Counted from the first letter of the stretch, positions 41,975 to 53,459 are shown. The stretch: DNA of 64,000 bases from Coenobita brevimanus (GCA_032717465.1 JAVRFU010000159.1:62001-126000); one strand, 5' to 3'. The notes: a model not told the origin generated them from the sequence alone. Numbers and translations: made by a program.

Positions 41975-42538
41975 TTAATAGACTGGAAATATTGCTATCG
42001 TATCATTTATATAGACTCTGGAAATATTGCTATCGTATCGTTTATACAGACTCTGGAAATACAGCTATCGTATCATTCTTATACACTCTGGAAATACAGC
42101 TATCGTATCATTTATATAGACTCTGGAAATACAGCTATCGTATCATTTATATAGACTCTGGAAATACAGCTATCGTATCGTTTATATAGACTCTGGAAAT
42201 ACAGCTATCGTATCATTTATATAGACTCTGGAAATACAGCTATCGTATCATTTATATAGACTCTGGAAATACAGCTATCGTATCGTTTATATAGACTCTG
42301 GAAATACAGCTATCGTATCGTTTATATAGACTCTGGAAATACAGCTATCGTATCGTTTATATAGACTCTGGAAATACAGCTATCGTATCGTTTATATAGA
42401 CTCTGGAAATACAGCTATCGTATCGTTTATATAGACTCTGGAAATACAGCTATCGTATCGTTTATATAGACTCTGGAAATACAGCTATCGTATCGTTTAT
42501 ATAGACTCTGGAAATACTGCTATCATATCGTTTATAAA
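41975..42538. repeat. 35-bp minisatellite, about 16 copies
   Basis: The unit CTCTGGAAATACAGCTATCG plus TATCGTTTATATAGA recurs every 35 bp (for example 42,121 and 42,156). Variants are TATCATTT/TATCGTTT, and ATTGCT in the outer units. It runs directly into LINE W sequence, TTTATAAAGGCTCCAACATG. Confidence 0.9.
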
Positions 42539-42725
42539 GGCTCCAACATGCTTGAATGCGTCGGTTTTCATAACTTAATAGCAGCTCTCCACACTGCTCA
42601 ATCTCTGGCAGCCTCCCTATTCAGTCCTAGCCCTGAGGTCACACCCTATGGCCTCTTCCCAGGTCTTTTTCAGTCTGCCTCTCACCCCTACCCTCAACCT
42701 TGCCACTTATCACCTTCCGCACCCA
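42536..42725 (-). mobile_element. LINE family W 3' fragment
   Basis: GGCTCCAACATGCTTGAATG, AGCAGCTCTCCACACTGCTC, AATCTCTGGCAGCCTCCCTA and CCCAGGTCTTTTTCAGTCTG match the order in 35,745-35,900. The 35-bp minisatellite begins at its 3' end, so the minisatellite may have grown from the LINE tail or target. Confidence 0.65.
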
Positions 42726-44185
42726 ACTGTTACTCTCCATTAAAAATAAAATCAAGGCATTTGAGAGAAGAACAAGTACCAATGGAACTTAGAAATCTGC
42801 ATATAAGACAAGGCTTTACTATCACACCACTGATTTCCCTAGATAAATAGCTAAGGAAGAGGTGTTAGGGAGCTTCCTTTTGAATGCAGGGGTCTCCAAC
42901 TGACTTAAGTTTAACCCCTAAAATAAATCATTACAGAAGAGATGTCAGGGAGCTTCCTGTTGTGTGTTAATTCACTCCTGCCACAGCCAATGGTTTTATC
43001 CAGCTCTGGGGATATTTTATTTACTGATGGGGTAATAATGGCTATCTGTCTTCTGTTGCAAGTCTCCAAAGACTTAAAACTATATGGAAAAGTTAAGAAT
43101 GAAACCTAAGGCACAAGGGGTGGCAGTGATCATTTCCTGGGATATGGTTGTTAGCACTGCCAATTTAACTGCAGCACACTTACTGCAAATAATTCCACTT
43201 AGCAAAATTGAGTTTTTAATGTTCTGCATGATTCTTGCAACTTTAGCTTCCTCAGCTATTTAAGCACAAGTTGCAGTGCATTTTGACTAACACCTACTGA
43301 GGCCAGTTCTGCAACCAACTGGCAATTAACAAAAGCAGCACCACAGCAAGATTTATAGAAAACTATACGTTATGTATGAAACACTCCACTGGCCCATCAA
43401 TGGTTATTTCAACAGACTGGCACCTAAGTGAGTATGTATAACATATTTAAATATACTCATCTTGTAGTATCCAGCCAAGTTGCTCCCCTTCATCACTGGT
43501 GGTGGTGGTGGTGGTGGTGGTGGTGGTGGTGGTGGATGTCTACCACCAGACACCCACCACAACAGGGGTGGCCTCCTCTGCCATCAAGCTGCCCTCGTCA
43601 TACTGCCCTAAAGTACAAACATGCTTTACAACTCCACCCTTGAACTACAATGCCAGTGCTACCTCAACCATCAACACTAGTTAAATCTTAGGCTGAAGAA
43701 CATACTGAAGGCTGTATCAAACCAGCCATTTCAAGGAGTCTATCAGTTAATATTCTTGCCATACACATATGTACCTATCTCTCAGGAGGAGGATGGTGGA
43801 CTGCAGAAGGGGAATTTTAGCATGAAGTCTCCTAGATTCATATCCAGATAAGCATGAACCCACAACTGAGTTAAGGGCTCTAGTAAGTAAGTTTCTCAGT
43901 GAAATATGTTAACACCCAAATATGCCTAGTAACCAATGCATTTATTCCTATACAGTATAATGCTACTTCCCTATTCAAGTTAGGTAAATGCAAACAGCAA
44001 ACTAGCTAGGAACAATCATCATTTTCCTTCATCCTGATCTTTTCCACCTAATGCTGGAGTGAGGAAGGGTGCAGAAAGGAAGGACAGGGAAAGAAATAAT
44101 AGAGGAAGCACTTACATTTATACCTCAACATCTTTACCCGCCTAATGGAGTGGAAAAAGGGAACTTATTTCCTTCATTCATTCAT
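42726..44185. other. No gene; TGG microsatellite at 43,497-43,534
   Basis: A (GTG)n run of about 12 units lies at 43,497-43,534. A copy of the GATGGTGGACTGCAGAAGGG dispersed motif is near 43,792. Short open frames have no domain. Confidence 0.55.
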
Positions 44186-44189
44186 TTAT

Positions 44190-44640
44190 AAAAACTCCAA
44201 GATGCTTCCATACATCAGCCTTGATCACCTAATGGCAGTTCTCCATGCTGCTTGATCTCTAGCAGCTTCTCTGTCCAGCCCTTTATCCCTGAGGACACTG
44301 ACTTCATACCAGGTCTTTCAGTCTGCCTCTCAACTTTACCCTCCATGTTCACACCTCTCACCCTCCACACCCAAATGTCATCCCCCATCCTCTCCACATG
44401 CCCAAACCATCTCACTCTACCCCTCCTAATCACAACACCACTACACTCCAGTCCCATCCTTCCTCCCAAACTATCTCAGTCTACCCCCTTCTCATCACAC
44501 CAATACACTCCAGCCCCATCCTTCCTCCCAAAACCATCTCAATCTACCCCTTAACTCTACCCTCAACACTCACACCTCTCCCCCGCTGCATCCAGTTGCC
44601 ATCCTTCATTCTCTCCACATGCCCAATGCAATGGACAGTA
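44190..44640 (-). pseudogene. LINE family W fragment, partly duplicated
   Basis: Minus-strand codons read GGRMGLECSGVVIRRGRVRW, FGHVERMGDD and EIKQHGELPLGDQG, the last matching EIEQHRQPPLGDYG at 28.1 kb. The block CATCCTTCCTCCCAAA-CATCTCA-TCTACCCC is repeated at about 44,455 and 44,518, a ~63-bp duplication. RT motifs are absent. Confidence 0.7.
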
Positions 44641-44826
44641 AATTTCTATGACTGCACCTCTGTAGATATATACTTTACCAATGCCTTCACCCACACTGGA
44701 TAAAACTTAGGTCATAACGTACCAACTGTTCCCTAATCTTTCTTGCATAGTCTACTGTATAGTCTGTTAACTGCTCTAACACCTGTATCTAAATGACTTG
44801 TTAATTATGCTAAAGAAGGGCTATGG

Positions 44827-45278
44827 CAGAGGTCGGCAACCTGCGGCTCAGAAGCCGCACGCGGCTCTTAGGACACTTTTGTGGCTCCAGGAGCTTCATA
44901 AATAACCATTTATTCTTTCAGAACAAAGGCATCATATTACACATGCAAGGCAACATTAGATTTTCCATTCAGCTTTGATAAGATCTATACTATAAGCAGA
45001 TCAAACAATATCACCGTAATGTTTTGTTTAGATTTAGAATACTGCAGATTTCGGTTTATGAGAATTTTCTGTATTGCGGCTCCAAGAGTACTACATTTTT
45101 ATGAAACTTTGAAAAGATCTATACTACAAGTAGATCAAACAGTATCACCGTAATGTTTTGTTTAGAATACTGCAGATTTCAGTTTCAGAATTTTTTGTAT
45201 TGCGGCTCCAAGAGTACTACATTTTTATGAAACTTTAAAACAAATGGCTCTTGTAGCTTTAAGGGTTGCTGACCTCTG
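44827..45278. mobile_element. hAT-type MITE with perfect 8-bp target duplication
   Basis: The ends are CAGAGGTCGGCAACCTGCGG and, complemented, CAGAGGTCAGCAACCC. GGCTATGG flanks both sides exactly (44,819-44,826 and 45,279-45,286). An 8-bp duplication with CAG-AGGTCNGCAACC termini is diagnostic of the hAT superfamily. The 452-bp element has no transposase. An internal ~125-bp segment (AGATCTATACTA...ATTTTTATGAAACTT) is present twice, at about 44,980-45,105 and 45,114-45,235. The exact TSD suggests a fairly recent insertion. Confidence 0.92.
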
Positions 45279-45632
45279 GGCTATGGGAAAGGTGTACAGG
45301 CAAGGTAATGTCAATCTGGCATTAAGCTGTATCCCTCCACAAAAGGACAAAAAGCTATACCAATTTATGGGCTAAAATCGGTGCTTCCATCTCACTTAGA
45401 TTTCTTAACCAAGGAAAAAATAATCTTGCCACTTAGCTATACTGTAGTCTGTCCTTCACCTGATGGAACTGGCCCATTCTCACAAATTTAGTACTTAATT
45501 GATTACAGTTTCATTAATTTTATAGTTATGGAGGTAGGAATGAGTCTCCTTGGTTACTATATGTTTTCACTGGACATTACCACTCCCACATCAATACAGT
45601 GTGCTTGATGGAAATTCAGTTATATATCTATC

Positions 45633-45890
45633 TAATCTATCTATTGCCAGACATCTTAATCCTGTAAGGTGTGGCCACAAATATCCTCCACACTGTCCTG
45701 TCCTCTGCCATCCCTCCAACTCACACCACCCCTCTCATCTCCATCCCTCCAACTCACACCCTCCCTCCACCATATCTACCCACACTCCTCCCTCTTACAC
45801 ACATTCTCTCCCATATCTACTTGTATCTACTCTCCATCCCTCCAACTAACACCCCCTCCCATCTCTCCACTCCATCCCTCCATCTCATCC
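45633..45890 (-). mobile_element. RTE-like LINE 3' fragment
   Basis: The complement of the GATA tail (TATCTATCTAATCTATCTAT) is followed by TGCCAGACATCTTAATCCTG, TAAGGTGTGGCCACAAAT and pyrimidine-rich decayed C-terminal codons. No RT remains. Confidence 0.7.
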
Positions 45891-45939
45891 TTGGCTATAA
45901 TGTAAGAATGAGTGTCCTTGCTCAATTCAACCCTCCATA

Positions 45940-46680
45940 GTTACCTGCCTACACTAACAGACAAACAGGAGTGACAGAAAAGAGACAGATAAGACAGACA
46001 GACATGAGAAGTGACATGAGAGAGAGACAGACATGAGAAGTGACATGAGAGAGAGACAGACAAGAGACAGACAAGAGAGAAAGACAAGAGACAGGAGAGA
46101 CAGGAGACAGTACTATACCCATCACAACAGATTTCAACCTCTCCAAGCAGTCGTGGCCCCTCTGCTACTCTGAGTTCTCCAGGCAGTCTCCCTTCACTCC
46201 TCTTGAACCGCCATCACGCTGCCATCTCTCTGGAACCCAGCTTTCTTGTACTTCACTTACACCCACACAAACCCAAGGCCGCCACAGGAACACCACTGCA
46301 ATGATTGTAGGAATATAATACAAATTATTCACATTTAGAGTAGACAGTTATACAGTATATAGCACTACTTCTACCTTCTACTTGGCCTATATTTTGCCTT
46401 ACGCAGTCCATCTCACACAGTTCAGTGGCAGAACAAGGTAATGCTATAGAGTACCCTTTCCACAGCACTTCTTCATGACTAGCAACATTCTACTCATCTA
46501 CAGTTACAATTCAAAATTCATGATGCTATGATATTTTAAACCAAAAAAGAAGGGCATAGCATCATATTCTAATATAACTGTTACAGCCAGGTATTCAAAG
46601 TGAATGTTTTTTTTATACCTATAGCCACTTCTGAATCAGTCACTCCTGCAAAAGAATACCAAGATGTGTTTGCATTTGAC
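45940..46680. other. No gene; AGACAGACA-type repeats and one exon-like context
   Basis: Purine-rich GAGAGACAGACA repeats at 45,960-46,110. On the minus strand an acceptor-like ACAATCATTGCAG (ending at ~46,293) and a donor-like GGGT/GTAAGT (~46,257) flank 35 bp; this is too little to call. A dispersed-motif copy lies at 46,447-46,486. Confidence 0.4.
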
Positions 46681-47491
46681 GAGCTGTAGTTATGAGTTAG
46701 GAATGAGTCTCCTTGGTTACTATTCCAATTTACAACTACTAAAATCTGACTGGTCACTCCCACACAAAATACGAAGATGTGGTTGCATCTGACGAGCTGT
46801 AGTTATGAGTTAGGAATGAGTCTCCTTGGTTACTATTCCAATTTACAACTACTAAAATCTGACTGGTCACTCCCACACAAAATACGAAGATGTGGTTGCA
46901 TCTGACGAGCTGTGGTTTTGAGTCAGGGATGAGTCTCCTTGGTTACTATTCCAATTTACAACTAAAATTTGATGCTAGTCCTGAACAAGTGCTATGAGTC
47001 TCCTTGGTTACTAGCTTGCTTTTACTCTACCTTGGCCTAAAATTGCCATCTCTCCATCCTGAATGCTGAATTGTTATCAGATAAACACTAGAACATGATG
47101 CTAGTCACAAAGAAGTGCTATGGGATGAATGTACAGCCATACCATTGCTTTTTTTCTGCCAATGCGCTATGTGAAATAATATACAAAGGAATGAACACCT
47201 GGGCAAAGCTATTGTGACAGTCTCCTTGGTTATTAGTCAAAACTGCCCTCCCAATCTGACTACACCTGGCCATCAATTAACTGAAAAGGGGCTAGGGATC
47301 TTTACAAAGCCTTGGTCATGAGTCAAGAATGAGTCTCCTTGGTTACTAGCCAGAATTACCCCCAAATCTGACAGCTTTGCCATAAACTAACTGAAAATTA
47401 TGAAGAGCCTCCTTGGTCATGAGTAAGGAATGAGTCTCCTTGGTTACTAGTCAAAATTACCATCAATCTGACTACTACTTGCCATCAGCTT

Positions 47492-48915
47492 ATTGAAAAG
47501 GGGTGAGGGATCTTTACATAGTTCCTGTATGGAATACCAGCCTTAGTTAGGGAATGAGTCTCCCTGGTTACTAGTCAAAATTACCATTCCTATCTGCCTA
47601 CACTTAGCCAAAAAGTAACTGAAATTAGGCTAAGGATCAATACGTAGGGCCTTGGTTGTGTCTCCTTGGTTACTAGTCAAAATTACCCTCCCAATCTGAC
47701 TACACTTGTCCATAAAGTAACTGAAATCAGGCTAGGGATCATTACACAGGGCCTTGGTCATGAGTCTCCTTGGTTACTAGTCAAAATTATCTTTCCAATC
47801 TAGCTACACCTGGCCAACCACTGACTGAAAAGGAGTTAGAGATCTCTGAATAGTTGCTGCATGGAATTTGAGCCTTGGTTAGGGAATGAGTCTCCTTGGT
47901 TACTAGTCAAAATATGCATCAAAAGCATCAATCTGACTACACCTGGCATTAACTGAAAAGGAGTTAGGGATCTTTGGAAAGTTGTCGCATGAAATTTGAG
48001 TCTTAGGGAATGAGTCTCCTTGGTTACTAGTCAAAATTACCTTTCCAATCTGACAACACTTGGCCAAGAAGTAACTGAATAAAAGGGTCAGAAATACAGT
48101 ATATAAAGAGCATTGGTCATGAGTCTCCTTGGTTAATAGTCAAAATTACTTTTCCAATCTCTACACTTGGCCATAAATTAACTGAAAAAAGGCATAAGGA
48201 TCTTTACATTATTCTAGCATGGAATTTTAGCCTTAGTTAAAGAATGAGTCTCCTTGGTTACTAGCCCAAATTACCATCTCAATCTGACTACACAGCCATA
48301 AAGTAACTAAAAGGGAGTTAGGAATCTTTACATAGTCTTTGCATGGAATTTTATGAACCTTAGTTATGGAATGATTTAATCTGACTACACCTGGCCAAAA
48401 AGTAACTGAAATGGGGTTAGGGATCTTTACGAACAGCCTTGGTCATGAGTCTCCTTGGTTACTAGTCAAAATTACCCTTCCAATATGACTACACTTGGCC
48501 ATAAAGTAACTGAAAAGGGGTTAGGGATCTTTATGAACAGCCTTGGTCATGAGTCTCCTTGGTTACTAGTCAAAATTACCTTTCCAATCTCTACACTTGG
48601 CCATAAAGTAACTGAAAAGGGGTTAGGGATCTTTACAAACAGCCTTGGTCATGAGTCTCCTTGGTTACTAGTCAAAATCACCCTCCCAATCTGACTACAC
48701 CTGGCCATTAACAGAAAAGGGGTTAGAGATTTTACAGAGAGCCCTGGTCATGAGTATGGAATAAGTCTCCTTGGTTACTAGTCAAAATTACCCTCCCAAT
48801 CAGGCTACACTTGGCCATAAACTGTGAAGGCTGGGGGTGTCACTAAAAACTCAAATTATTTTTATAAATTAGCTGGGAAAGTTATATACCTAACCCCTGC
48901 AGGTAGCATGCATAA

Positions 48916-48961
<46 letters not shown>

Positions 48962-49004
48962 TTGAGAAGGTTCTGGCATATTCACCTAGTAAGTATCCAA
49001 TTAA
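47492..49004. repeat. Higher-order unit 1 (~1,513 bp)
   Basis: Begins TTGAAAAGGGGTGAGGGATC and ends with a (TAA)n run (48,917-48,960) plus GAGAAGGTTCTGGCATATTC. It holds 11 dyad motifs. Confidence 0.85.
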
Positions 49005-50430
49005 ATTGAAAAGGGGTGAGGGATCTTTACATAGTTCCTGTATGGAATACTAGCCTTAGTTAGGGAATGAGTCTCCCTGGTTACTAGTCAAAATTACCAT
49101 TCCTATCTGCCTACACTTAGCCAAAAAGTAACGGAAATTAGGCTAAGGATCAATACGTAGGGCCTTGGTTGTGTCTCCTTGGTTACTAGTCAAAATTACC
49201 CTCCCAATCTGACTACACTTGTCCATAAAGTAACTGAAATCAGGCTAGGGATCATTACACAGGGCCTTGGTCATGAGTCTCCTTGGTTACTAGTCAAAAT
49301 TATCTTTCCAATCTAGCTACACCTGGCCAACCACTGACTGAAAAGGAGTTAGAGATCTCTGAATAGTTGCTGCATGGAATTTGAGCCTTGGTTAGGGAAT
49401 GAGTCTCCTTGGTTACTAGTCAAAATATGCATCAAAAGCATCAATCTGACTACACCTGGCATTAACTGAAAAGGAGTTAGGGATCTTTGGAAAGTTGTCG
49501 CATGAAATTTGAGTCTTAGGGAATGAGTCTCCTTGGTTACTAGTCAAAATTACCTTTCCAATCTGACAACACTTGGCCAAGAAGTAACTGAATAAAAGGG
49601 TCAGAAATACAGTATATAAAGAGCATTGGTCATGAGTCTCCTTGGTTAATAGTCAAAATTACTTTTCCAATCTCTACACTTGGCCATAAATTAACTGAAA
49701 AAAGGCATAAGGATCTTTACATTATTCTAGCATGGAATTTTAGCCTTAGTTAAAGAATGAGTCTCCTTGGTTACTAGCCCAAATTACCATCTCAATCTGA
49801 CTACACAGCCATAAAGTAACTAAAAGGGAGTTAGGAATCTTTACATAGTCTTTGCATGGAATTTTATGAACCTTAGTTATGGAATGATTTAATCTGACTA
49901 CACCTGGCCAAAAAGTAACTGAAAAGGGGTTAGGGATCTTTAAGAAAAGCCTTGGTCATGAGTCTCCTTGGTTACTAGTCAAAATTACCCTTCCAATATG
50001 ACTACACTTGGCCATAAAGTAACTGAAAAGGGGTTAGGGATCTTTACGAACAGCCTTGGTCATGAGTCTCCTTGGTTACTAGTCAAAATTACCTTTCCAA
50101 TATGACTACACTTGGCCATAAAGTAACTGAAAAGGGGTTAGGGATCTTTACGAACAGCCTTGGTCATGAGTCTCCTTGGTTACTAGTCAAAATTACCCTT
50201 CCAATATGACTACACTTGGCCATTAACAGAAAAGGGGTTAGAGATTTTACAGAGAGCCCTGGTCATGAGTATGGAATAAGTCTCCTTGGTTACTAGTCAA
50301 AATTACCCTCCCAATCAGGCTACACTTGGCCATAAACTGTGAAGGCTGGGGGTGTCACTAAAAACTCAAATTATTTTTATAAATTAGCTGGGAAAGTTAT
50401 ATACCTAACCCCTGCAGGTAGCATGCATAA

Positions 50431-50461
<31 letters not shown>

Positions 50462-50504
50462 TTGAGAAGGTTCTGGCATATTCACCTAGTAAGTATCCAA
50501 TTAA
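49005..50504. repeat. Higher-order unit 2 (~1,500 bp)
   Basis: Nearly identical to unit 1 in monomer order and variants, with 11 dyad motifs. The (TAA)n is shorter (50,431-50,460). Confidence 0.85.
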
Positions 50505-51766
50505 ATTGAAAAGGGGTGAGGGATCTTTACATAGTTCCTGTATGGAATACTAGCCTTAGTTAGGGAATGAGTCTCCTTGGTTACTAGTCAAAATTACCAT
50601 TCCTATCTGCCTACACTTAGCCAAAAAGTAACGGAAATTAGGCTAAGGATCAATACGTAGGGCCTTGGTTGTGTCTCCTTGGTTACTAGTCAAAATTACC
50701 CTCCCAATCTGACTACACTTGTCCATAAAGTAACTGAAATCAGGCTAGGGATCATTACACAGGGCCTTGGTCATGAGTCTCCTTGGTTACTAGTCAAAAT
50801 TATCTTTCCAATCTAGCTACACCTGGCCAACCACTGACTGAAAAGGAGTTAGAGATCTCTGAATAGTTGCTGCATGGAATTTGAGCCTTGGTTAGGGAAT
50901 GAGTCTCCTTGGTTACTAGTCAAAATATACCTTTCCAATCTGACAACACCTTGGCCAGTAACTGAATAAAAGGGTCAGTTACAGTATATAAAGAGCATGA
51001 AATTTGGTCTTAGGGAATGAGTCTCCTTGGTTACTAGTCAAAATTACCTTTTCCAATCTGACTACACTTGGCCATAAATTAACTGAAAAAAGGGTCATAA
51101 GGATCTTTAAAGAGCATTGGTCATGAGTCTCCTTGGTTAATTCAAAATTAGCCTCTACACTTGGTTGAAAAAAGGCATAAGGAATTCTAGCATGGAATTT
51201 TAGCCTCCTTGGTTACTAGCCCAAATTACCATCTCAATCTGACTACACAGCCATAAAGTAACTAAAAGGGAGTTAGGAATCTTTACATAGTCTTTGCATG
51301 GAATTTTATGAACCTTAGTTATGGAATGATTTAATCTGACTACACCTGGCCAAAAAGTAACTGAAAAGGGGTTAGGGATCTTTACAAACAGCCTTGGTCA
51401 TGAGTCTCCTTGGTTACTAGTCAAAATTACCTTTCCAATCTCTACACTTGGCCATAAAGTAACTGAAAAGGGGTTAGGGATCTTTACAAACAGCCTTGGT
51501 CATGAGTCTCCTTGGTTACTAGTCAAAATTACCCTCCCAATCTGACTACACCTGGCCATTAACAGAAAAGGGGTTAGAGATTTTACAGAGAGCCCTGGTC
51601 ATGAGTATGGAATAAGTCTCCTTGGTTACTAGTCAAAATTACCCTCCCAATCAGGCTACACTTGGCCATAAACTGTGAAGGCTGGGGGTGTCACTAAAAA
51701 CTCAAATTATTTTTATAAATTAGCTGGGAAAGTTATATACCTAACCCCTCCAGGTAGCATGCATAA

Positions 51767-51800
<34 letters not shown>

Positions 51801-51843
51801 TTGAGAAGGTTCTGGCATATTCACCTAGTAAGTATCCAATTAA
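50505..51843. repeat. Higher-order unit 3 (~1,340 bp, internally deleted)
   Basis: Same start and end as units 1 and 2, with 10 dyad motifs. The stretch 50,925-51,230 is contracted and scrambled compared with 49,420-49,790. The (TAA)n is at 51,767-51,798. Confidence 0.85.
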
Positions 51844-52059
51844 ATGTCCCCCAAAGATGGTTGTGGTAGTTGTGGTAGGGGGTAGTTGTGGTTGTGGTAG
51901 CAGTCTCTCTACAGCTACATGGCCAATTACTGAACCCTCCAGATCTTTTTTTCTCTTCTTCATTATCAGGCTGCCTTCTCCCCAACTCACACTCCTGAAA
52001 AAGAATATTCCTTATAAGCCATCACAAGAAAATCACAATATCAAAATATCCATACACAC
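51844..52059. other. No gene recognised; array right flank
   Basis: A GTTGTGGTA-rich stretch (51,858-51,900) and otherwise unremarkable sequence. Confidence 0.5.
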
Positions 52060-52320
52060 ACAAAACCACAATTCCACACACACAGATACCCCAAACTCCA
52101 CATAGTAACCCCCAACTCTACACACACACACACACACACACTCAAAATCTCCACATACACCCCCAATCTAAACACACACACCCAAATCCATACACATACA
52201 CAATCCAAACTCCACACATACACACCCCAATCTACACTCACACCCAAAATCTACACACATACACACCCAAAAAACTACACATACACACCCCAAGCTCCAC
52301 ATACATACACCCCACCCCAG
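52060..52320. repeat. CA-rich imperfect minisatellite
   Basis: ACACACACA tracts alternate with CCCCAAACTCCACA and CCCAAAATCTACAC words at ~25-35 bp spacing. The pure (CA)n is at 52,121-52,140. Valine/tryptophan-rich minus-strand frames are by-products. Confidence 0.8.
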
Positions 52321-52490
52321 AGTTCACACCCAGCTCTGTCATGATACTTTCTTAGCCTTTCAATCATGAGTATGCTTTAGAAACACTCAGGCCTGTTTAC
52401 AATACACATTAAAATCAATATCATCACCACAGAAGCAATTAATGGAGAGAGAAAGGTAATTACTGGAAAAAGAAAGGAAAAATATCTTAC

Positions 52491-52534
52491 CAAAATTGCA
52501 GCCCCTCCCCCTGTGACTGCTGCAGCCTGACTGA
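52491..52534 (-). other. Candidate internal exon (minus strand)
   Basis: A donor TTTTG/GTAAGATAT (complement at 52,481-52,491) and an acceptor CTTTTGATCAG (ending at 52,535) bound 44 bp. Joined in phase to the 28-nt segment at 53,918-53,945 it stays open, reading through SQAAAVTGGGAAIL. The host protein is not recognised. The evidence is splice-site quality and phase compatibility only. Confidence 0.3.
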
Positions 52535-52564
52535 CTGATCAAAAGCCAGCACATTCCATCCACC

Positions 52565-53455
52565 CCCACATTCCTTCCCTCCCTCCATCCCCCCCACTAG
52601 TTTCCTCCCCCCCTCCACAGCCCCTCTTTCCTCCACCTCTCTCTCTCTCTCTCCTTCCTTCCTTCCTTCTCCTCCATGTCTTCCTTTTTTCCTTCCAGCT
52701 CTTCCTCCTCCCTGAAAAGCACTCTTCCTCCAATTCTCCTCCCTCCTGACATCCTCCCTTCCCTCCACCCCCACTAGTTCTCCCCCCCCCTCTTTCCTCC
52801 ACCTCTCTCTCTCTCTCTCTCTCCTTCCTTCCTTCCTTCTCCTCCATGTCTTCCTTTTTTCCTTCCAGCTCTTCCTCCTCCCTGAAAAGCACTCTTCCTC
52901 CAATTCTCCTCCCTCCTGACATCCTCCCTTCCCTCCACCCCCACTAGTTCTCCCCCCCCTCTTTCCTCCACCTCTCTCTCTCTCTCTCCTTCCTTCCTTC
53001 CTTCTTTTCCTTTTGCCTTCCACCTCTTCCTCCTCCCTGAAAAGCACTCTTCCTCCAATTCTCCTCCCTCCTGACATCCTCCCTTCCCTCCACCCCCACT
53101 AGTTCTCCCCCCCCTCTTTCCTCCAACTCTCTCTCTCTCTCCTTTCTTCTCCTCTGTCTTCCTTCCACCTCTTCCTCCTCCCTGAAAAGCACTCTTCCTC
53201 CTGTCCCTCTCCCTCCTTACATCCTCCCTTCCCTCCACCCCCACTAGTTCCCCCCCATCTTTCCTCCACCTCTCCTTTCTTTTTCATTTTTTCTTTCCTT
53301 CCTCTCTCTTCCTTCTCTCTCCATCTCTTGTCATCAATCTTCCTTCCCTCTTCCTCCTCCTTGAAAAACACTTTTCCTCCATCCCCCCTTACCTCCTCTC
53401 TCCCCTCCATCCCTCCTTACCTCCTCTCTCCCCTCCATCCCCCCGCTCCTCTCTC
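52565..53455. repeat. Pyrimidine-rich tandem repeat, ~150-180-bp units
   Basis: CTCTTCCTCCTCCCTGAAAA followed by GCACTCTTCCTCC recurs near 52,700, 52,871, 53,023, 53,170 and, degenerate, 53,350. Units also share CACCCCCACTAGTTC and a variable (CT)n. The E/G/R-rich minus-strand frames (for example 52,487-53,077) reflect this repeat and are not genes. Confidence 0.9.
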
Positions 53456-53459
53456 ATTA

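Larger units (their letters stand above)
46690..51650. repeat. Array of ~102-bp monomers with an X-box-like dyad
   Basis: GTCTCCTTGGTTACTAGT (or a one-base variant) occurs about 39 times by my count between 46,707 and 51,630. Where regular, the spacing is ~102-104 bp (48,447, 48,551, 48,653). A monomer contains ATGAGTCTCCTTGGTTACTA, GTCAAAATTACC, CAATCTGACTACACTTGGCC, ATAAAGTAACTGAAAAGGGG and TTAGGGATCTTTAC. The first 800 bp are irregular and more diverged. There is no coding content. Confidence 0.92.

Noticed and set aside
41975..42538. 35-bp regular repeats considered as a CRISPR array
   Set aside because: Units are contiguous with no unique spacers, and the genome is eukaryotic.
43428..43684. 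Frames containing poly-Trp or poly-Val
   Set aside because: These result from the (TGG)n microsatellite at 43,497-43,534.
46245..46305. Minus-strand 35-bp exon between acceptor-like and donor-like sites
   Set aside because: Too short, with no protein similarity, and its phase does not fit the candidate exons at 52.5 and 53.9 kb in a protein-like way.
46690..51650. 102-bp periodic array considered as CRISPR or a coding repeat
   Set aside because: The sequence between conserved cores is itself homologous between units, and there is no open frame across monomers.
52487..53410. Minus-strand E/G/R/K-rich frames of 82-196 residues
   Set aside because: They follow the pyrimidine-rich tandem repeat and are open in several frames.
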